A DNA stretch of 64,000 nt from Pseudocercospora fijiensis CIRAD86 (Eukaryota > Ascomycota > Dothideomycetes > Mycosphaerellales > Mycosphaerellaceae), in NCBI RefSeq assembly GCF_000340215.1, contig NW_006921532.1:5097126-5161125 (forward strand), written 5' to 3'. The position numbers were made by a program, and so were the translations under genes. How positions within the stretch are numbered: position 1 is the first letter of the stretch; each line of letters starts with the position of its first letter. Below the pieces are notes generated by a model that saw nothing but the letters and a program-made list of their open reading frames with translations, searched no databases and was not told where the DNA came from. Positions 56,201-64,000 of this stretch are shown here, piece after piece.

Positions 56201-58147
56201 CATGGCTCGACTCACACTGCTGGCTGCCCTCTCATGATTAGGCGGCCGCGGCGAGGGAGAATCAAGCTGATCGGCTGTCACATAATACTTAAGCAGACTA
56301 CCTTGTTCCGCTCTTTCCTCTCGGGCCTCTTGGGGATGGTTGAAACGGAAAATGTGGAAATCACCGAGAATCACACGATTGCCCGATCGTAATCGTTTTG
56401 GCGCCTCAATGCGTATGCCATTCACCATGATCGCCGCGCCGTCTTTTGGCACCACGGTTACGACACCGTCGACGTTCTCGAAGGTGCAGTGGTCGTGAAG
56501 TATCTTCGATCCATTCAATCGAATGTCGACAGAAGCATTGCCGTTCGCTTCACCATTGACTTTGTCGTTCGCCCCTCCACCTTCAAGCTGTTCAGCCTCC
56601 ACGTTACCAACAGTCGTGGTTCCGGGCTTGAGATTGTAGATAAGACATTCTGCGAGCAATGGATCGTCGCTGAGATTGACCAAGTGAGGCATCTTCTTCG
56701 GTGTGGACAGCCCAACAAAGCCTTTCTCTATGCTGATACCAAGTTCCTCTAGAGCTGCTTCTCGCTCCTTGTGAATCTGTTCTGTCATGTTGAGCTTTTC
56801 TTCCCACGTCTGGTTCAGATCTTTGTAAAGCTTCTCGGACTGCGCCAATTGCTCCTGGATCTCAGCCTTGGAGACTTTCCTGACCGTGCCATCTGCGCTT
56901 GTGAAGCTAACAATTTGTTTATCGAGAGGAGTGTCTGGACTGTACTGCTCTTCAGCAACACCACCACCTGTACTGAGTTTTGACCGTAATAGAGCAAGCT
57001 CTTCTTTCAGTTCCCGGATCATGCGTGCGTTTGGATCCTCGTTGACCACGGCATGGTTCTTGATACGCTTGGCAGAGTCGGCGTACCGAAGTGTAGACAG
57101 TGTCTCTTCGAAATTGATGTCCGCAGGCGAGATTGCTGCTATCATAGCCGTCAAACTGTTTCCTCCTAGACTGTCCTTCAAAAGCCACGTCAGGACAGAG
57201 TCTCGATATGGCACTTGGGCACCCTTCTTAGCCTTGTTCGTGCTCGCATCTGCGAGAGCTGCGATGACACGTCCAAGAGTCGACAGAGATCGGTTGATCT
57301 CGGCTCCTTCCTTCAGCCTCGCACCGGTAGCTCCAGTGCTGGTAGCACGTTCAGAACCCGCCAAGTCAACCAGGCTGATCTTCGCAACTTTTTCAGAATC
57401 CATGTTCGTCTCGTCATCGTGCCGTTTCTGGGTCAGAGTCAAGGTGAAGACCGCATGCGATCGCGAAGAGGTCTCGTTCATGTTCGTCGCCGCTACCGTT
57501 CGGGCTTTGTTGCCCTCGTCCATCAGATGATCGATTTCCGCAAAGCTTCGGACCACCAGCTTGGCGAGATCTTCCACGTACGGACCTGTAGACGGATGTT
57601 CTCTGACTTTGAGATTGCCCTTGTTGCTCGGATTCAGAAGATCTCGCACGCGCTCGTTGTAGATTTCGAGATAGGAGACTTCCACGGTGCTGGTGAGGTT
57701 CTTATCCTTCTCGGTAATGCCCTCAATCCTGTCAAACATATCTCTGCAGATACGCGGGATGACACCCTCCTCCTCGCCGTAGCCCATCATGCTGTAACTC
57801 TTTCCTGAACCAGTCTGGCCATACGCGAAGATACAGTTATTGTAGCCTTGGAAGGCATTGTCCAGCAGTGGCTTGCCCAAGTCTGTGAAGAGATCTTCTT
57901 GCCCGGCAAAGTGTGAATCCTGCTTGTTGAAAGACCAATATGACTTATCGAATGCGAACGTTTTGGTGCCCTCCAACGCTGCCTTGACCGGCTTGCTCTT
58001 CCCGTCTGGCGGCGGAGGTGTGATTATGGTTTGCGCATCTTGCATAGACACGATACATCTTGCATTGCGGCCAGTCTCTCGATTATTGAAGGGCCTCACT
58101 CGCACGACCACTTTGATGTTGCCGCTCGGAGGCCCGCCGGACGCCAT
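53234..58147 (-). CDS. uncA: Kinesin-3 motor (UncA/Unc104/KIF1A type)
   Basis: A single exon encodes 1,637 residues, the usual length for fungal kinesin-3, which carries early endosomes and vesicles toward microtubule plus ends. The motor domain (about 10-370) has the P-loop GQTGSGKS at 110-117, switch I NETSSRSH at 224-231 and switch II DLAGSE at 261-266. A Lys-containing loop and neck follow, then an FHA domain (about 490-610, with LRSGNRVILGDFHIFRF), a coiled coil (about 800-880), the kinesin-3 central region and a C-terminal PH domain (about 1525-1625, AGWLLCPDVSG to RGEWIWAVD) that would bind phosphoinositides on cargo. The start MASGGPPSGNIKVVVRVRPF fits relatives. It is divergent from TRM5. 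No damage is visible. Confidence 0.95.
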   Translation of the reverse strand: MASGGPPSGNIKVVVRVRPFNNRETGRNARCIVSMQDAQTIITPPPPDGKSKPVKAALEGTKTFAFDKSYWSFNKQDSHFAGQEDLFTDLGKPLLDNAFQGYNNCIFAYGQTGSGKSYSMMGYGEEEGVIPRICRDMFDRIEGITEKDKNLTSTVEVSYLEIYNERVRDLLNPSNKGNLKVREHPSTGPYVEDLAKLVVRSFAEIDHLMDEGNKARTVAATNMNETSSRSHAVFTLTLTQKRHDDETNMDSEKVAKISLVDLAGSERATSTGATGARLKEGAEINRSLSTLGRVIAALADASTNKAKKGAQVPYRDSVLTWLLKDSLGGNSLTAMIAAISPADINFEETLSTLRYADSAKRIKNHAVVNEDPNARMIRELKEELALLRSKLSTGGGVAEEQYSPDTPLDKQIVSFTSADGTVRKVSKAEIQEQLAQSEKLYKDLNQTWEEKLNMTEQIHKEREAALEELGISIEKGFVGLSTPKKMPHLVNLSDDPLLAECLIYNLKPGTTTVGNVEAEQLEGGGANDKVNGEANGNASVDIRLNGSKILHDHCTFENVDGVVTVVPKDGAAIMVNGIRIEAPKRLRSGNRVILGDFHIFRFNHPQEAREERAEQGSLLKYYVTADQLDSPSPRPPNHERAASSVSRAMSETDGDMGSPGSEYPAPWRTHGRDSDWAFARKEAISSSLGPDQKISDLTDDQLDVLFDDLQRVRAVRKARPGSMLFDSNGADTDTESVSSHPVREKYLSNGTLDAFSLDTALTIPSTPRQSEDEDRLKQIREEMQEQLEKQKDEYQQKLQNAEQDNVEIAELRSEKAKMEASLQEMREQMQQQLSQQKKDFDRKLKELRSPPKPRRKSHGKLELSEREIWLARYVLNHWRRHRYVAMAAAALRNAATLKEAQVMSQQMERNVVFQFTIVDVGHTLGSSYDLVLNGISAEESNDPDLESTPKPCLGVRVIDFHSNVIHLWSIQKLHKRVKAMRQMVQYLDRPEYMQHFQIGNPFEEDCMPEYTRVGDVDIPLAAVFECRVQDFTLDVYSPYTCNIVGVVHLSLEPSSAEAPSSTLKFNVVMHDLVGWAEREGTNVHAQLFIPGVSEEGGATTTSLVGGFGESTVRFESVHSMSLPLTAPHDASLRVSLFAQVTSMHLDKLLSWDDMRDASVAANIKPRNKRNHARIPEHEYYSDERHDVFARVQIQEISEDGTYQPVEVVQNDTLDQGAYQLHQGLQRRIVLSLVHSSGDSLPWKEVDRLKAGKVRLLDSEGKVSDEDTSQPDVPLSLLSPAVIRNNPDGTTNVKLTAQWDSSAHSSALLDRPTLDKYKVQLTLKWEVHSPRITHPLQFGFDFAVQTRPRAWFRQQSLLGQLFYNQRVVHSTASNYAVTLKPSQAKRAGDLWRMDTTGDYISGEEMLSSWAPRGVSLIRDFLQLRKRQRRIAEIEAARGVLAFGALSPPAKALLAEGDKFSEKQKEILEKVLELWTTTTSPGEIMLLQSNTESPENGAAFANGSRDGAEEQLPLAATTETHLKSPTVLKAGWLLCPDVSGQHWVRTYVELRRPFLHLYSKEGDEVNAINLTNSRIDAEPEVAKLLQRPNVRMEVWAVYSTKAWLFACRNDKERGEWIWAVDRSYVGTNSGGRTPEEWQL

Positions 58148-58698
58148 GTTGGCGTGCTGAATGGTTGAGGTATGGACGATGGTGTAACAGGACTATGGGA
58201 TATGGTTCGCGCGATCCATGTGTGGTGCAGACTCGGCCCTGGAGGCCACGAGACGTCGTCGGGATTCTTGTCAACAGGTCGAAGTCGATAATTCGAGGAT
58301 CAGGACGCGTCGGCGGTCATAGAACTATGCCACTCAACCGCGGAACCCTGTCTCCGTCTCCCACCCGGCCGTCAGAAGTCGCTGCCCGAACATGCCCTCT
58401 TTCCGCATGGTCGCACGTTGTTATCTTCACTCCGAAGGGCTACAGCTGAACGTGAGGGCCAAGCGTTCGTCGTGTGTATATTTCGAATGTTTCGACAGAC
58501 CCAAACGAGCGTCGTGGTCGTCCGTTCTGCTCGTGCACAGGAAGGCGAGCGACCGCCAATTTTGGCAGGGAATAGTTCTAGAATAAATCTTGCCAAAATT
58601 ATAAAATATAGAACTGTCGTATGCACACAATCATCGTACGGCAAGTGTAGAGATCGAATGGTCAATCTCACACTCGGCTCGATTCACAGTGAGGCCTG
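58148..58698. promoter_or_regulatory. Shared upstream region of kinesin-3 and TRM5
   Basis: A 551-bp region between two divergent start codons, so it should contain both promoters. It includes the inverted repeat at 58558-58600 and, just after it, an AT-rich TTATAAAATATA at about 58599-58610 that could serve as a TATA-like element for TRM5. No further motif is assigned. Confidence 0.5.
58558..58600. promoter_or_regulatory. 12-bp inverted repeat in the divergent promoter
   Basis: AATTTTGGCAGG at 58558-58569 and CTTGCCAAAATT at 58589-58600 are inverted copies with one mismatch. The 19-bp spacer contains TCTAGA. It could bind a dimeric regulator or form a stem-loop; nothing else supports either role. 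Confidence 0.35.
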
Positions 58699-60178
58699 AT
58701 GGCAGAGGACGACATGTGGCGTCCGCCTACGAACCGACTGATGAGCAGGCTCGACCGGTCTTTCTTCCAGCGGACCATAGCGCTCCGTGCTGCGAGAGTC
58801 TTCCAAAATCAGAACATATGCAAGGTCAGGAGGTAGGTCTCGGCGGCGAAAGCCTCTCCATGTGTCTATACAGTCTGAATTGCGTCGGATTTGCAGTCGT
58901 CGCTGACATACCAGCAGCGCACTCGAGAAGAGCAAAGATGCTTTGACAAGAGAGAGACTGGGCAGCGTTCAGCCCGATCCAGACGTCGAGCGAGCAAAGG
59001 CTGGCATGAAATGTATTTTGCTCAGACCTGAGGTAGCTACCAACGAGACGCCCGTTTCAGAAGTCGTCAATCCCACTCCTCACTCTTCCGTTGTGAGCGA
59101 ACTCGCAGAACAGGGTCTGATTGCAGTCATACCCTACCAGCTGAAACTTGACTACGACCACTGGACGTATCACGATATCATGTCCTCGATACTGCCGGAA
59201 GACGAGCAAGGTGAGATTCCCTCGGGCTTTTCTCAGGTCGGCCACGTAGCGCACCTCAACCTGCGCGACGAGTACGTGAAGTACAAGCATCTCATTGCCG
59301 AAATCCTCGTGGACAAGAACCCCGGCGTTCGTACTGTGATCAATAAAATCGATGACGTTGGCGAAGAGAGCGAGTATCGAACGTTCAAGTACGAAGTTCT
59401 CGCAGGGCCGCACGACTTGAACGTGACAATATCGGAGGAGAACTGTACCTTCAAATTCGACTACAGCAAAGTGTATTGGAACAGCCGACTCAATACGGAG
59501 CACAGACGGCTCGTCAGTAGCTTTGCCGAAGGCGAGGCTGTTTGCGATGTCATGGCTGGAATCGGCCCATTTGCTGTGCCTGCTGGCAAGAAGCGCATCT
59601 TCGTGTGGGCAAATGACTTGAACCCGGACAGCTACACGAGTCTGCTCGACGCTATCAAACGGAACAAAGTTGGTGACTACGTCCGGGCATTCAACGACGA
59701 CGGCAAGACATTCATTCGCACTGCAGTCGCCGAGCTCGCCAAGACCGATCACGCCGTCGACATCGTGTCAAGACCATCGCGCAAGAACAAGGACGCCAAG
59801 GCAGAAGTTCTCAAGACGGTCAAGCAGCCACGAACATTTCAGCACTTCGTCATGAACCTGCCCGCGACCGCTACTACCTTCCTGCCGAGCTTCATCGGCC
59901 TTTACCCACCTTCTGTACGCGATATGCTTCCTGCTGACGCCAAGATGCCTCTGGTCCACGTCTACTGCTTCAGTACCAAGAGTGACGACCATGTGGAGGA
60001 GGGCTACAAGATATGCGAGGAGCTGAGCAATCAGCTGCAGTGCGACATGAAGCCCGGGAAAATTTGCGAAGGCAAGGTCGAGGTGCATGATGTGCGGGAT
60101 GTGGCTCCGAAGAAGAGGATGTTTTGTGCCAGCTTCCGTCTTCCTGAGGAGGTGGCCTTCCGAGACGCAGCAGCGTGA
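58699..60178 (+). CDS. TRM5: tRNA (guanine37-N1)-methyltransferase Trm5
   Basis: Trm5 methylates G37 next to the anticodon, which prevents frameshifting. Exon 1 (58699-58832) starts MAEDDMWRPPTNRLMSRLDR, the conserved fungal N-terminus. The intron 58833-58917 (GTAGGT, branch-like CTGAC, acceptor CAG) joins to give KVRSALEKSKDAL, matching the family block R-S-x-L-x-x-S-K-D. Exon 2 runs from 58918 to 60178; the total is 464 residues. The S-adenosylmethionine site is seen in CDVMAGIGPFAVPA (about 254-267) and NDLNP (277-281), and the catalytic NLPA loop in HFVMNLPATA. A start inside exon 2 would lose the conserved N-terminus. The acceptor is a tandem CAGCAG, so an isoform with one extra Ser is possible. 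Confidence 0.92.
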
Positions 60179-60439
60179 CGCGGCGAGCAAGCTATGTCCG
60201 CCACGGCCGCAAGCCTACTGTATCTGATCCTGACGCGGAAGGTGCTTTAGCGAGGAAAATCCGCAGTAATGCTGGGGCACACCTGAGAAAACGAGGTGCT
60301 CAATGCAAGTCCGACCAAGGGCGTGGCTAGATATGGGCTGGCTCTTGCCTGGTCTGGCCTCAGTCCGGGAACTTTCTTCGGCAGCCTCGATTCACAACGA
60401 CAGACAGATCAATACCAAGATCGTTCCCAAGACTTCCCA
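60179..60439. other. Intergenic, TRM5 to short-chain dehydrogenase
   Basis: The frame of the downstream gene is open back to 60296, but that codon is GTG and there is no ATG before 60440. The stretch is therefore treated as promoter and 5' UTR. Confidence 0.5.
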
Positions 60440-61285
60440 ATGGCGCAACCACTCGTCTTCTTCGTTGGCGCTGCCTCCAGCGGCTTTGGCAAAGGCGTAG
60501 CTCTCGAGGCTCTCAGCCGAGGCCACAAAGCCATAGCGACATCCCGTAATTCCTCCAAGCTGGCCGATTTGAAAGAGAAAGGAGCAGTCACGATGGATCT
60601 CGACGTAACTCAACCACTCTCCGAGATTCAAGCCATCGTCGCCGAAGCCCACAAAGTCTACGGCCGTTTCGATGTTCTCATCAATGCCGCGGGCTATATC
60701 CTGGAGGGAGCGGTAGAAGAAGCCTCACCAGAAGAAACCTACGACTCCTTCAACACAAACGTCTTCGGGGTCATCAACCTCACCCGCGCCATAACGCCCT
60801 ATATGCGTCAGCAACACTCGGGCACTATAGCGCACTTCGGCTCTGTGGGAAGTTGGCATGGAGCAGCTGGTGCAGGCGTGTACGTTGCCGTCAAGTGGGC
60901 CATAACAGGCTTCAGCGAATCTCTCGCTCTCGAGCTCAAGGATTTCGGTATCGACGTCATCTCCATCGAGCCAGGATACTTTCGTACGGGCTTTCTCAAC
61001 CCTGGAGCGAGACAACTCACCGCGAAGAGATTGAAGGAATACGACGCGACATCTGTGGGAGTCGTGAGAAAGGTGTTCAACGAACAGAACAACAAGCAGT
61101 TGGGAGATATCGAGAAAGGCTGTAAAGTGATTGTGGACGTGCTCACGAAGAAGGATGGGAAGGATGTGCCGATGAGGTTGGTGTTGGGAAGTGATGCCTA
61201 TCAAATGATCAAGGAGAAGTGCGAGAGTACCATTGCTCTTCTAGAGGAGTGGAAGGACGTCACTTGTCGCACCGATCATTCTTGA
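60440..61285 (+). CDS. Short-chain dehydrogenase/reductase (classical SDR)
   Basis: A protein of 281 residues from the ATG at 60440 (MAQPLVFFVGAASSGFGKG). It has the classical SDR features: the cofactor loop GAASSGFG (10-17), NAAG (82-85), a Ser in the HFGSVGS strand (about 135-138) and the catalytic pair YVAVK (Tyr148, Lys152), then the substrate loop after EPGYFRTGF. The sequence SR following the second strand suggests NADP(H) preference (general SDR rule). The closest type is the fungal oxidoreductase group that acts on small carbonyl compounds or retinol-like substrates; the actual substrate is unknown. No introns are needed. It is in tandem with TRM5 and convergent with the glucokinase. 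Confidence 0.85.
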   Translation: MAQPLVFFVGAASSGFGKGVALEALSRGHKAIATSRNSSKLADLKEKGAVTMDLDVTQPLSEIQAIVAEAHKVYGRFDVLINAAGYILEGAVEEASPEETYDSFNTNVFGVINLTRAITPYMRQQHSGTIAHFGSVGSWHGAAGAGVYVAVKWAITGFSESLALELKDFGIDVISIEPGYFRTGFLNPGARQLTAKRLKEYDATSVGVVRKVFNEQNNKQLGDIEKGCKVIVDVLTKKDGKDVPMRLVLGSDAYQMIKEKCESTIALLEEWKDVTCRTDHS

Positions 61286-61684
61286 GACACTGGCTCTCGA
61301 GTGCGAAGATTGGCTCTAGGACACTACAATGAACCACGTACCGCATGGGACTATGCAGGGAATTTGGTTCGCTTTGTCGAAATAGGCAGAAAGCCAATCT
61401 GGTTCCATTGAATTGAATGTGCCATTTTCCATCCCAAGTGCGATGCGCCAATGCTATGAAATTCGATCTCAGTATTTACAGGTACATCACAGTATACACT
61501 TCTATCCTTTCTCTCATCTGAGCTCATCAATCCTGGTTCAAACAGCACTTTAAACTCGATATCTGATGGTCTTGCCGATGCTGTCGAGAATGCCGCTGAA
61601 GAAACCACCACTGCTCGATGAGTTCGACTTAGATGGCCATGGACCTGTAGAAAATGTGTATCAGTAAAGTACAACAAGAAGTCG
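61286..61684. other. Intergenic between convergent SDR and glucokinase genes
   Basis: This stretch holds the 3' ends of both genes. A minus-strand frame at 61351-61725 overlaps the glucokinase end and has no recognisable motif, so it is not called. No other gene was seen. Confidence 0.5.
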
Positions 61685-63241
61685 CTACCGATTTGAATGA
61701 CCTTTGCTTGCCTTATCCGCAACAAGCGCGATCAACGCGGCGCCCACACCGCTGCCGTCCTTGGCAATACCGATGCGGATCTTCTTCTCGCCCTGAGGCC
61801 CAATCTCTGGAATATCTCTCAAAGCCTCACGGATGTACTCCTCGAATCGTGGGTAGAACTCCACGAGCGAGCCATCTACACCAATATCTACAATATCGTC
61901 TTCATTGACCTCGAGAGTGGCATTGTTGGTGGTGGAGATGTCGGCTGGTTTCTTCAATTTATCTGTCGCGATCACTACCGCAGCTATGGCAACCGCAGAA
62001 AGGCGTGCCGCGCGCTTGCCAATAGCGGATGCAATAAGTCGCACCGCCTCCGCGTCTTCCGCCGAAGCAGCTGTGACCCCAAGCTCGCTATCAAGGGCCT
62101 GCCTTGTGATCTTCAAGCCCTGGCTGCTGTCTCCGGAGGTTGTAGAGAGGAAGCTAGTGTCCAGTCCCCATTGCTTGTAGAGCTTCGAGTTTGGGTCCAC
62201 GTTGGTAGTGCTGTGAACGTCATTCTGGTTGGAGTGCTCATCCGTGAAGAGCGGCACGGCGCTGTCCTTCATCAAGCTCACCAGTGCTCTCCGCAAGATC
62301 TCACCCAAGAACATACCGGACACCCGCTTTTCGAACATCTGTATACCTGGATTTACTGACTCTCTATCCAAGTCGTGATCGTAGGGCGTGTTTGGCAGGA
62401 CGGAAAGGCCGTTGTCGAAGCTGCCCCATTCAGTGTTGATGATCATTTCACCAGTGCTATTGTCGATATCGCCAGCCGCAGCTCCTAGCTTCTTCAACTT
62501 GGTAATCTTGTCGAGCTTCTCCACATATGCACCATTTGTACCAGTTCCAAAAATGGCTCCAAGAAGAGTTCCAGTCTTGCCTGGACTGGTGTAAGATCGT
62601 GCCATCAATGTGCCGACAGTGTCATTGACCAACGCTGCCACTCTGACGGGCAGTCCAAGCGCATCAATTTCACTCTGAAGCAAAGCGCATACATCCTGGC
62701 CTACTGTCTCTTGAATGTCAAAGCCCTTGGTCCATCGAATGAGAGTTCCTTTGTTAATGCCAACTTGCTGGACTGGGAAGGAAAAAGTGAATCCCAGGCT
62801 GAATATCTCTTCCTCCCTATATCCACGAAAGGAGGAACCTCTTCTCTCCTTGTGACTTGAATAATGATCACCGTGGTGAGTTTTGAGGAACAGCTCGATC
62901 TGCTTAGCCAAGAAAGAGAACAGGTCATGGCTAGTCTTGGCGACCATCAGATGCTTGGGAATGGCCACCTTGCTCTGGGTCAAGCTGAATGTGCTGTTGC
63001 CATGCAGCTGAATTGAGCAGACTCGAAAGTTCGTGCCGCCCAAGTCCACTGCCATGTAGAGTCCCTTCTCCGTACCATTGGGCACAGCAGTCACGTAGGT
63101 CGGAATTTGAGACATAGTGGCTCCTGTCTTCTGCAGACCTTCATGCATCTGGCTAATGAATTCCTTGACGCCGCGATTGACATTTTCCTTGCTGTACTCG
63201 AACTCTGCGGCAACGCGCTCAGCTGCTGCTGCCAAGGCCAT
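61685..63241 (-). CDS. glkA: Glucokinase (hexokinase family)
   Basis: Phosphorylates glucose at C6 with ATP. From the ATG at 63241 (MALAAAAERVAAEFEYSK, A at -3) the protein is 518 residues, the usual fungal glucokinase length. It has the phosphate loop DLGGTNFR (66-73), the sugar-binding block GFTFSFPVQQ (150-159), the catalytic Asp in LVNDTVGT (Asp207), GTGTNGAY (232-239) and NTEWGSF. GTLIRWTKGFDI points to the glucokinase rather than the hexokinase branch. The frame stays open upstream to 63664 without any ATG and encodes a hydrophobic stretch; this is discussed under findings. The gene is single-exon in this reading. The C-terminus (DKASKGHSNR) is slightly unusual and could hide a last intron. 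Confidence 0.88.
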   Translation of the reverse strand: MALAAAAERVAAEFEYSKENVNRGVKEFISQMHEGLQKTGATMSQIPTYVTAVPNGTEKGLYMAVDLGGTNFRVCSIQLHGNSTFSLTQSKVAIPKHLMVAKTSHDLFSFLAKQIELFLKTHHGDHYSSHKERRGSSFRGYREEEIFSLGFTFSFPVQQVGINKGTLIRWTKGFDIQETVGQDVCALLQSEIDALGLPVRVAALVNDTVGTLMARSYTSPGKTGTLLGAIFGTGTNGAYVEKLDKITKLKKLGAAAGDIDNSTGEMIINTEWGSFDNGLSVLPNTPYDHDLDRESVNPGIQMFEKRVSGMFLGEILRRALVSLMKDSAVPLFTDEHSNQNDVHSTTNVDPNSKLYKQWGLDTSFLSTTSGDSSQGLKITRQALDSELGVTAASAEDAEAVRLIASAIGKRAARLSAVAIAAVVIATDKLKKPADISTTNNATLEVNEDDIVDIGVDGSLVEFYPRFEEYIREALRDIPEIGPQGEKKIRIGIAKDGSGVGAALIALVADKASKGHSNR

Positions 63242-64000
63242 GCTGTGCGGACTCTTGTGATATAGGCTTCCCGAGACGTGCTGTGGAGCTCTACAGTACA
63301 ATTCCTGGACGAAAGGATTCGGCGAGGGACAGGAAGGCGGCGGTTGCGGCGAGTAGGCGGAGCGGAAGAAGACCGAAAGATGGCGCGGTACGATGAATTG
63401 TAAGACTACTACCAGAAAGATGGCGAAGCAGAGCAGTAGTGTCGAGGGCGAGCGGAGTCTGTGTCGCGTACGGGCAACAAAGGACTGCTTGTGGCGGAGC
63501 TCGCGGAGGAATGGGAGCTCTTCCTCTGCGCTGTCGAGCACGGATTGCCTTCGCTTTTGCTTCTGCTTTTGCTGTAGCCTGAATCGAAGTGCCTCAGAAG
63601 GCCGAGCCGGGTTGGAGTCGGAGCGGTGGTGTGGCTGCTGTCGGGATGCCAGGGTGAGCGTCTCTCAGTGTCTGGTATGAGAGCGGAGGAAGGGGAGGGG
63701 GTGGAGGAGGGGACCGGCAGAACCAAGCAACAAACGGGGTGCAGATGATGCCGGTGCTGATGCTGGTCGTGTGGAAGGTGTGGGTGTCGGGTGGAGCCAT
63801 TACATATCGCACTGTAGCGAGCTTTCCGATTCTCTTAGCTACTCGTAGAGCACCATGGTCCATGAAGCTCGAAACGCCAGCGCTCGCTCTCGCCGCCGCG
63901 CCCCGCCCTCGATGGCGCCGCCGCGCCGTGGCTTGCTTGCATGGAACTACCTTGCCTTCACGTGGCCCATTTCATGCATGGATGCATCGCCGTTGCTACT
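63242..64000. other. Upstream region of glucokinase
   Basis: It contains the ATG-less in-frame extension (63242-63664) and, further out, CT/GA-rich DNA and a G/C-rich stretch at 63890-63935. Other frames here (for example 63409-63726) show no family resemblance. An upstream exon with the start of an extended protein could lie here, but no splice pair stands out. Confidence 0.45.

Noticed and set aside
60296..60439. A 48-residue N-terminal extension of the SDR
   Set aside because: It starts at GTG and has no ATG; the classical SDR start is at 60440.
1..64000. CRISPR arrays, rRNA genes, tRNA genes or a secondary-metabolite cluster
   Set aside because: No spaced direct repeats of CRISPR type, no recognisable rRNA or intact tRNA, and no PKS/NRPS-type or similar core genes were seen.

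Overview
The window looks like a chromosome arm of a filamentous ascomycete (Pezizomycotina; a Dothideomycete is my guess, not shown by the sequence). The reasons are short introns (51-85 bp), fungal-type proteins (DOMON/cytochrome b561, a kinesin-3 with FHA and PH domains, a fungal glucokinase) and a long block scarred by repeat-induced point mutation (RIP). In the scarred DNA CpA/TpG is nearly gone, TpA is abundant and CpG is kept, so almost every old CAG, CAA or TGG codon now reads TAG or TAA. Read through those stops, the frames still show recognisable transposon proteins.

Layout. (1) 1-5480 is RIP-scarred. It holds the end of an LTR of family Y, the 5' part of a family X retrotransposon (copy X2), a later unscarred insertion with terminal inverted repeats and a 12-bp minisatellite, and a complete 675-bp miniature LTR element. 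(2) About 5880-8517 is an unscarred island with one F-box-like ORF and a broken BTB-domain fragment. (3) 8518-47635 is a four-level nest. A Tc1/mariner-type DNA transposon (W) contains Ty3 chromovirus Y, which contains a 13.2-kb Ty3 element X1, which contains a 15.2-kb Ty3 element Z. Every level has matching termini and a target-site duplication (TA, GTTAG, GCGTA, GATAT), so the insertion order W, Y, X1, Z can be read from the DNA. (4) 47636-64000 is ordinary gene-dense chromosome with seven genes.

The least expected content is in X1 and Z. Both are much longer than a usual Ty3 element (about 5-8 kb). Each carries, after pol and before the 3' LTR, one further reading frame of about 5 kb that stays in a single frame and is broken only by RIP-type stops. 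The frame begins with protein-level tandem repeats (24 residues x5 in X1, 10 residues x12-13 in Z). I recognise no domain in either. X1 and Z have related reverse transcriptases and the same 13-nt primer-binding site, so they may form one lineage with a third gene.

Genes at right: a secreted/membrane DOMON-cytochrome b561 protein, the ESCRT-I subunit Vps23, a DsbA/FrnE-like protein whose usual CPWC motif is CPWT, a single-exon kinesin-3 (UncA/Unc104 type), the tRNA m1G37 methyltransferase Trm5, a short-chain dehydrogenase and a glucokinase. They are housekeeping genes with no common pathway. Kinesin-3 and TRM5 are divergent and share a 551-bp intergenic region. Several start codons were moved to real ATGs, and introns were placed by splice signals and family conservation; none has been checked against RNA.
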